A DNA stretch of 64,000 nt. Origin: Eriocheir sinensis (Eukaryota; Arthropoda; Malacostraca; Decapoda; Varunidae). The notes beneath the pieces are model-generated. The model saw only the letters and a list, made by a program, of their open reading frames with translations, ran no database searches and was not told the DNA's origin. The translations under genes were made by a program, and so were the position numbers. The stretch spans positions 12,499,799 to 12,563,798 of the forward strand of contig NC_066512.1 of assembly GCF_024679095.1 (NCBI RefSeq), in the 5' to 3' direction. This document shows, one piece after another, positions 57,038-64,000 of the stretch; the first letter of the stretch is position 1; each line of letters begins with the position of its first letter.

Positions 57038-58366
57038 CCCTTGATAGGTAATCTGGGGGTGTCAGACACCCTCAGCTTTCGTGCTGAAGCAAGTTTTCCT
57101 CTTCCCGCCACAATGATGTAAAAGAACGCCGCACTGCGAGTGTTTTCTAGTCATTATGGCTTTAGTCTGACGGGAGAGAGTGGGCATCATCGTCACTCTT
57201 ATCCCCAGGCAATTCTGTGGCTGCTCTGGGGGCGCAGGAGGCCCCCAAACCCTAATAGTGTAGCTGGATTTTCAGGGAGAGAGAGGGCTGACTTATTGTG
57301 ACAAAACTCGAATTTCTGCGAACATACTTGCTTAACTATAGTGTGTGAGCATTTCGTTTAGAAACTGTTGCTCTTGCGATGACGTGGGGATGGCCAGCAC
57401 CCCCATTGGCCGTAAACTGTGGATTGTGTACGCTTGCAAGTGATGGTGTCCCATATGCGAATTTTCTCGTTTGTGGTCTTTTTTTGTGAGGGAGATTTTC
57501 ATGACGAAATATGTATAATAATGGTTCTTGAAGTGAATATTATAAAACTAGAGTGACTATATAATATTTTACAAGTGGTTACAGGGCGTTCTGGTGCCGA
57601 TAAATATGTATATATGAATAGTGAATATATGCATTTTTTACTGGGACGTGGGACCCATATGTGTGGGGGGGATGAGGAAAGACCCTGTGGAAAAGAAGAA
57701 AAGGAGGTGTTACTTCTTCCCCAAAAGTAATGATGACACCAAAGTGAAGTCCGCCTATGCCTCTTGCTGCGTCCCCATAACTGGACGCGCCAAAGCTACC
57801 TTCTCTGCAATGACTGCAGGTAAGACCAGGTAAATATCATGAAAATATGAACCAAGGTGTTTTTAATGCCTTATTTGGCTTATATCTTTATTTTCATCCA
57901 TTTAAATTCACTAATATATCGGTTTATAGGCGCTGAAAATACCAGAAAAAAAGTTACTCAAAAAATGGTGGAAAAAAAAAAATCCCATTTTTCAAAACAC
58001 TTTTCCACTATCTTCCAACAGGGTCTGCTGGCTGCTGTCTTCAAGATGGATTAGCTCATCCCTCCACTTACAGTTCCTAGACAAAGGATGCCCCGAGGTC
58101 ACGGGATTTTTGTTATACATATGTTTTTTAAATGTCACTAAATAAATGAGAAAGTTTTTGGAAAATATATTTTTCAGAATTTCAAAGTTATGTTTTCAAC
58201 TAAAATAGAAGTTGAAATTATAGAGGAGGCCTTAAACATCAAGTGACTAGTTTAAGTCTTTCAATAAATTCATTACCTGATTTTCTGTGGATTTTATTTC
58301 CCTTGGGGTCCAATCAACCCCCAAAGTATGGAAAGTAGCAGGATTTATATGATTACCTATCTAGGG
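57038..58366. mobile_element. piggyBac-type element inserted in the minisatellite
   Basis: Ends CCCTTGATAGGTAATC (left) and GATTACCTATCTAGGG (right), 15 of 16 matching when inverted, with perfect TTAA flanks at 57034-57037 and 58367-58370. 1329 bp. Next to the left end lies TGTCAGACACCC. A remnant coding piece at 57621-57833 is described separately. Confidence 0.9.
57650..57833 (+). pseudogene. Possible piggyBac transposase C-terminal Cys-rich remnant
   Basis: Frame 57621-57833 contains RCYFFPKSNDDTKVKSAYAS and CCVPITGRAKATF. This resembles the C-terminal Cys-rich ring of piggyBac-type transposases with several Cys/His replaced. Evidence is weak in itself but supported by its place near the middle of a TTAA-flanked element. 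Confidence 0.4.
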
Positions 58367-58860
58367 TTAAATGCAAAATAATAGCTTTGTACTCTTAAAT
58401 GCAAAATAATAGCCTAATTTTCCTAAATGGAAAATAATAGCTTAGTATTCCTAAATGCAAAATAATAGCCTAGATTCATAAATGCAAAATAACAGCCTAG
58501 ATTCCTAAATGCAAAGTAATAGCTTAGTATTCCTAAATGCAAAATAATAGTTTAATACTCTAAATGCATAATAGCCTACTAGTTTCCTAAATGCAAAATA
58601 ACAGCCTAGTCTCCTAAACGCAAAACAATAGCTCTGTGTTCGTAAATGCAAAATGATAGCTTGGTATTCCTAAATGCAAAATAATAGCCTAGTGTTCATG
58701 AATTCAAATTAATAGCATATTATTCCTAACTGCTAAATAATAGTCTAGTGTTCATGAATGCAAAAAAAAAAAAAAAAAAAAAAAAAAACTGGTTTAACAA
58801 AATGCAAAATTATAGGCTAGTGTACACAGTAAAATTATTAGCTAGTGTACACAGTAAAAT
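58367..58860. repeat. AT-rich minisatellite, paralogous copy, part 2
   Basis: Continues the array to about 58790, where a 27-nt A run sits, then three units of a TAGTGTACACAGTAAAATTAT repeat (58810-58885) that is single at 770-800. Confidence 0.88.
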
Positions 58861-59116
58861 TATTAGCTAGTGTACACAGTAAAATTGTAATGTATTTCTC
58901 CTGACTACTTCATTGGCTTATTAGCAAATTATTACAGATTGTAAAACTCTTTCCACTTGCAATTCATTACAGAAGTTGTAGATACGGTATAAAATGCAGA
59001 ACACCTTACACCATACGAATAAAATCCAATATTCCTTAAAACAACTTACCTCGTTCCAAGGAGATCACGACCCCCAGATTAAGAACCGCTGAATTAGAAG
59101 CAAGAAACAATAAAAC
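58861..59116. repeat. Duplicated flank, paralog of 790-1022
   Basis: Nearly identical to 790-1022 (for example CTCCTGACTACTT and GTTGTAGATACGGTATAA), ending in AATAAAAC at 59109-59116. Confidence 0.88.
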
Positions 59117-60216
59117 CATAAGAACATAAGAACATAAGAACGCAGGAGTCTACAAGAGGCCGGTAGGCTTGTACGAGCCAGCTCCTTTGACTCTAAGCTC
59201 CCGTGAATCTAACCCCACCTAATATCGCTGTCCATGAATTTATCTAGTCTATTTTTGAATGTGACAATTGTATTGGCACTCACCACATGACTGCTAAGCC
59301 TATTCCACCCATCCACCACCCTGTTAGTAAACCAATTTTTGCCTATGTCTCTGTTGAATCTGAATTTATCCAGTTTAAACCCGTTACTTCGTGTCCTACC
59401 CGGTTCTCTTACCAACAAAACCTTATGAATGTCTCCCTTATTAAAGCCCTTCATCCATTTATAAACCTCGATCATGTCTCCACGCACCCTTCGCCTTTCT
59501 AGAGAATGCAAGTTTAACTGTTTGAGTCTTCCCTCGTATGGCAAGTTTCTCAACCCCTGAATCATCTTAGTCATTTTCCTCTGCACCGATTCTAACATTT
59601 TGATATCCATTCTATAGTAAGGTGACCAGAACTGAACCGCATAGTCAGATGAGGTCTAACTAATGCTAAATATAGTTTGAGGAAGACTTCGGGGCTTCTG
59701 TTGCTTACGCTCCTTGAAATAAATCCCAGTACCCTATTAGCTCGATTTCTAGCTTGAATGCATTGTGCCCTTGGACGGAGATCAGAGCTCACTAAGACCC
59801 CTAAATCCCTCTCGCACCCAGACCTACTTATGAGAGTGTCATTTAAGCAATAGTTATGTGAGGGGTTGGTCCTACCTACACTCAGAATACTGCACTTCCC
59901 TACATTGAACTCCATCTGCCATTTATCCGCCCAGTCATATAATCTGTTGAGTTTACCTTGGAGAATACTAGCGTCCTGATCCGACTCAATTACTCTACCG
60001 ATCTTGGTATCATCTGCAAATTTACTAACATCACTACTAATTCCTGTATCTAAGTCATTGATATAAATAATAAACAAAAGTGGACCTAATACCGAACCTT
60101 GTGGGACCCCACTCGTAACACATCCCCAGTCAGATCTTTTACCATTGATTTGCACTCTTTGCTTCCTATTGCTAAGCCACGCCTTGACCCAGTTCAAAAC
60201 TTTACCCTCTAGCTTG
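59117..60216 (-). mobile_element. CR1-like LINE insertion, 5'-truncated, 8-bp target duplication
   Basis: 1100 bp on the minus strand, from inside the RT to the 8-bp TTCTTATG tail repeats. Frames 59592-60197 (SGVPQGSVLGPLLF, KFADDTKIGR) and 59209-59610 (C-terminus), split by one frameshift near 59600. Flanked by AATAAAAC at 59109-59116 and 60217-60224; the paralogous empty site is 1015-1022. Young copy, dead because it lacks endonuclease and most of the RT. Confidence 0.93.
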
Positions 60217-60484
60217 AATAAAACAATATCAGCGACAGCAAGGGAGGGTAGCGCGGGGTACTACTTTCTTGAAGCACTGAGTGTTCGCATGGAGGTATTA
60301 TGGAGGTATAATACCTCCATGGGTGTTCGTTACTAACCGACTCCTCTTTTTGACAGAAGGAACTGGCGTTGCCAGATGGAGATTGTTTTACCATATTGGA
60401 AAGCTATAAGATTGATCAGCCGAAATAATAACCTTAGCGTTAGAGTGTCGGGATATGCAGGGCGCCAAGATTAATTTCTGGTTA

Positions 60485-60575
<91 letters not shown>

Positions 60576-60690
60576 GTGTGGTGTGTGTGGGGGGGGGGGA
60601 TGGTAGAGAGAGCGCGAGTGTTGCCCGCCTGTTGCGGCAAAGCCCTTCCGACACCCGTCAAGGATACGGAGTCTACGTCTGTACGTTATC
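60217..60690. repeat. Duplicated flank, paralog of 1015-1195, expanded
   Basis: Matches 1015-1090 and 1110-1190 with added sequence: an inverted GGAGGTATTA/TAATACCTCC pair at 60291-60318 and a (TG)n-(TA)n run at about 60484-60568. Shared end block TTGCGGCAAAGCCCTTCCGA. Confidence 0.85.
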
Positions 60691-60839
60691 TATTTATGGA
60701 CTATACATATATTCACAATACGACTGCATGGTGTTATGAAGGGCTTGGGATTTGAGGGAAACAACGACACCATGGAAGACTCACGTAGGTCTCACTCTCG
60801 CGTCCTGCACAGCCAAGCAAAAGATGTTATATATAACGT

Positions 60840-60845
<6 letters not shown>

Positions 60846-60930
<85 letters not shown>

Positions 60931-60933
60931 GGG
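60846..60933. repeat. (GA)n microsatellite followed by G14
   Basis: GA run of about 75 bp ending in a poly(G) run. 60934-61230 shows nothing recognised. Confidence 0.97.
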
Positions 60934-61234
60934 TAGTGAGCTTCTCTGAGGAGAGTGATGGGGTGATGTGGCATTAGCGCGGCTCTAGGGAGCCGTGCCT
61001 AAAGGCTCAAGTTAGATTCGATAGACTATAGCTCCTGGCCAAGGTAAAGAGAATGGAAGGTAGGTTCACCAGAGGGGGAGGTACCTAAATTTGTCTCTTC
61101 TGCGCATGACGTCAGGTGACAGAAGAATTGAGGGGTCCGGGCATGGAAGAGAGGTCAGTCTCGGGCGCACCACCCTCCTGACCTGAGCTCAATCACTCAT
61201 TGGGAAACTTAGCTAAAGTGTATTTTCTTTCAAT

Positions 61235-61348
61235 ATGCCAACTTATCGTTGTGCGCGGTTGTCGATCAGTTTCTTTGAAAGGAAACAGTAATACATGGTT
61301 TCATCGGCTGCCAAGAGATCAAGAACATAGAAATGGATGGAAATATGT
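61235..61348 (+). pseudogene. Possible THAP-like zinc-finger N-terminus, frameshifted
   Basis: ATG at 61235 gives MPTYRCA; one base out of frame the sequence continues GCRSVSLKGNSNTWFHRLPR, DQEHRNGWKYV. MP...C..GC, FHRLP and the later Trp are the N-terminal landmarks of THAP (C2CH) domains. The C-terminal CxxH pair is not in this piece; a possible donor (GTAATA) follows at 61346. Could be a transposase or host-gene exon remnant. Confidence 0.35.
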
Positions 61349-61430
61349 AATATAAAAAAATATATATATATTCTCGAGTAGATTCTGTTGAGTTTGTGTT
61401 TAGTCGTCACATCGTCGCATCGTCACATCG

Positions 61431-62095
61431 TCACATCGTCGTAAAAGGAATAAACACTGGTATAAAATTAGATGGTCGCAGGCGGGCTGTACGTGTACAT
61501 CTTAGGGCTCCAAGGCACTTTCGTAAACATTCATTCTGAAACACATCCAACCGACTCAGCGTGGCATCGGATGCCGAACCATACACTTGTGAGCCATAGT
61601 CGAAGTGAGTTCGTATCAGGTATTTGTACACCATTAATAAAGATTTTCTGTCTGCTCCCCAATAGGTATTTTAGGATATTTATTTTCTTACTACAACGAA
61701 CAAGCATGTTGTTTACGTGAATTTTCCAATTAAGTCTGTTATTAAAGTGCAGACCTAGGATTTTAACTGAATTTTTTAAGTGTATCGGCTGGTTATTTAA
61801 AGTTAAATCAGATATTTTACGTAAAGTGAAAACAACACCGACACATTTCTGAACTGAAAACTTAAAACTCCACCGCGAGGCCCAGTACTGGACGGAGTCA
61901 AGTGCGAGTTGCATCCGCCCAGCCGATAATTGTGCGTATGGCGAGGAGTGCCATATCGTACAACCGTCGGCGTACAGTGAGTATTTAAGGTTTCGGGGGA
62001 CGGGAGTTGTCGACAGAATATCATTTATCATAATACAGAATAAATTTGAACTAAAAACACTGCCCTGAGGTACCCCGTTTTCCAGGATAAAGACG
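61431..62095 (-). pseudogene. Jockey-like LINE RT fragment
   Basis: Minus frames 61531-62184 and 61431-61634: ENGVPQGSVFSSNLFCIMIN, LKYSLYADGCTIWHSS, NNRLNWKIHVNNML, and IRTHFDYGSQVYGSASDATL. Order and motifs are those of Jockey-group RTs from the GVPQG block to the C-terminus. The catalytic motif is YADG instead of YADD, so it is inactive. Frameshift near 61630. Confidence 0.8.
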
Positions 62096-63520
62096 TCCGA
62101 GATTAGCACCGTCCATAAAAGCCAAACCTCTGCAAGAGGGAGAGGGCGGGGAGTGGGTGGGAGATGGCGTACGGGGAGGGACAATCGCTGACACGTCCCA
62201 CTGGGCCGCGATTCTGAGTTTCTTTTTGACGCTCACGTAAAACATCGGGGAGAGGCTTACCTAAGGGGCGAGGAGTGCTGCTGCCCGGCCTGGAGGAGGG
62301 GAGGGGAGGACTTTGGTAATGGTGGAACAGCTGCGATTTTTTCAGACGCGGGTGACACACAGGAAAGGCATGGGCAGTGTGGCGATTGAATTTAAAGTGA
62401 CCTGAGAGCTAAGATGACTGAATTTCCCTCTGAGGCAGTATTATTAAAAAAAAAAAAAAAAAAAAATAATAATAATATACACGAGGAGGGTGGAACAGTG
62501 ACATTCAGGCTCAGGAAATCAGCTAAGTTGCCTCAAACTAGCATGCAGGGAGAAGCAGCAACGTGATTCCAGGGCTGTGAAGGAGGCAGCATGAGCGCAT
62601 GGTAAAGATGCAAGGATACCAAAATGTAAAGACGTAAAATGCAAACCTCACTCAGGATCACATCAGCCATCAGAATTGTTGCAATGAAGATATGTAATGA
62701 AAAATCGAGAAAATCAACATAATTTATTTAGAAAACAAGGTTAAATAAACTTATGGCTTAATAAATTCAAACAACCCAACTTTGCTATACCGGTGAGTGC
62801 CAGTCAGCCAGCCAGGCTAGGCGGCGGTCAGCCTCCGAGCCCCGGTGTGGTGTCATGAGACATCCCAAGATCGTGAGACATCCCATCCTGAATACATACA
62901 TCAATCTCGACATGGTACCGTGTCTTTTGTCGACTGTTTGTTGGGATCTGTCCCACCCAAGTTTATTTATATTATTATGAAAGCAAATGATGACGTATGT
63001 ATGTATATAACTAGGATATCAATAATCACTCTTCTTCTTCTTCTTGTGACCTGTTCTGCTTTGCATCTATTTTTATGACCTCCTTGGTACTGTTTTTACA
63101 CTTAGATGCTTCACTTAGTTACTCTGTGATAGTAAAGATTGGGTTCCGCGATGCGAAATTAAGTATGGGATGTCTTATATAGGATACCAGATGACAGATG
63201 ACACCACACCGGCAGCACAAGCCCGGCCCCGCAAAGCCCTGACTACTAAAAGCACGAGCGCTGCTGCACCGCCGGGGACGCCAGCACCGACGCGGCCGTG
63301 TAGGTAGTAACGAGGCCACCCGCCACGCCCACGACTGCCACGCCCCACAGCGCCACACGCTCCCACGCCCCCACAACCCTGCGGCAGACACGAGGCGCCT
63401 CAGACTCAGACATATTTTTGCTGCCTCACTGGAAGAAACCTGCACACACCCTTGGGTTTCCGATAGGGTGTGTTCGCCAATGGGTAGGCACCTTTCAAAT
63501 TAGTAGGGGAGACCGGGGCA
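62096..63520. other. No gene recognised
   Basis: Includes a poly(A)/(AAT)n run at 62446-62477 and GC-rich 63200-63380. A 15-bp inverted pair CCGGTGTGGTGTCAT (62841 and about 63200) may mark ends of a small element. No credible ORF. Confidence 0.45.
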
Positions 63521-63935
63521 AGTTGGCTACAGGGGTAAGTTGGCACACTTGAAATCATTTCACTATTTACTGCTCGACGGCAGCGATACGCACACCAAGT
63601 GATCGCCACATTGATCCCCAGTTGCTAACAAACTGCCATCCTGAGGGGTTGCAGGAGTTGGCTGCTGTGGGGCAAAGTTTGATTTTGATGCTGGAAAGTA
63701 AATTTTCTTTTGATTATATTATTTGCTAAAACATGTCTCTGTTTATTGGGGGGTACTTTTCAATTCAGCCATATTCTAACTTAGGGTATAAGGACTGTCT
63801 ACCCTCAATACCGATCACACTAGGTTTCTCAGTATATACTAAAATCGTTGTTCATGACTAATTTCTTGAATGGGGCAAGTTGGCTCAATGAAAACGGGGC
63901 ACGTTGGCTCAGTGTCAACTTGCCTCACATTAGGC
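63520..63935. repeat. Dispersed GGGGCAAGTTGGC motif cluster
   Basis: GGGGCAAGTTGGCTAC near 63523, GGGGTAAGTTGGCACAC, GGGGCAAAGTTTGATT, GGGGCAAGTTGGCTCAATG near 63871, GGGGCACGTTGGCTCAGTG near 63897 and the inverted CAACTTGCCTCAC. Probably the subterminal repeats of a DNA element that runs to or past the window end. Confidence 0.55.
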
Positions 63936-64000
63936 TATACATGAACTGGTTGCGGCATGCACACACTCACATAGCCTACAGTGCTAGGCTGCTTTTGACA

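Noticed and set aside
57621..57833. Intact host gene with a zinc-binding protein
   Set aside because: It lies inside a TTAA-flanked element and lacks most of the expected Cys/His; a transposase remnant is more likely.
62841..63215. Small TIR element with CCGGTGTGGTGTCAT ends
   Set aside because: Only 15 bp match perfectly, inward similarity is patchy and no target duplication is seen.

Overview
This window looks like animal nuclear DNA, most probably from a decapod crustacean. That is an inference from three things: very dense and long dinucleotide microsatellites, CR1-like and Jockey/I-like LINEs with tRNA-derived SINEs, and one intron-rich gene with animal-type splice sites. There are no bacterial operons, no rRNA and no CRISPR array. 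Most of the 64 kb is repeats, and most long reading frames are decayed retrotransposon pieces or translated microsatellites.

The one convincing host gene is on the + strand from about 37327 to 50221, with seven recognisable exons and introns filled with repeats. It encodes a chimeric membrane protein: a LamG/pentraxin-like (concanavalin A-like) domain, a C-type-lectin-like segment, an LDL-receptor class A module, then a Cys-loop ligand-gated ion channel (ligand-binding domain, 13-residue Cys loop, M1 to M4). Its first (signal-peptide) exon is not identified. One splice junction (exon 3 to 4) has a phase mismatch, and intron 6 appears to use a GC donor.

Layout: 1-1250, AT-rich minisatellite and flank, duplicated at 56872-60690. 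1255-9900, CR1-like fragments, two long-TIR foldback elements, poly(A)-tailed SINE-like copies and microsatellites. 9885-13500, a LINE remnant and a 1-kb, 27-bp minisatellite. 14.2-19.6 kb, a hAT-type MITE, a CR1-like element (+), a tRNA-derived SINE and a second CR1-like subfamily (-). 22.2-25.2 kb, a long inverted repeat and a Ty3/gypsy pol remnant (-). 26.8-32.7 kb, a TIR element and two head-to-tail copies of a second LINE family. 33.0-36.0 kb, gag-like and RTE-like remnants, a 460-bp palindrome and another CR1 copy. 37.3-50.5 kb, the channel gene. 50.9-56.4 kb, low-complexity DNA, a foldback element and a Jockey/I-type LINE (ORF1 zinc knuckles, endonuclease) split by a SINE. 56.9-60.7 kb, the duplicated minisatellite carrying a piggyBac-type element and a 5'-truncated CR1 insertion. 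60.7-64 kb, a possible THAP-like fragment, a Jockey-like RT remnant and a repeated-motif region.

The most striking structure is in intron 6 of the channel gene. One LINE copy is split by a piggyBac-type element (TTAA target) that itself contains a hAT-type element (perfect 8-bp target duplication). Further on the same LINE is split by a PIF/Harbinger-type element that contains a second Harbinger-type element. Insertion order can be read directly from target-site duplications and uninterrupted LINE copies elsewhere in the window.
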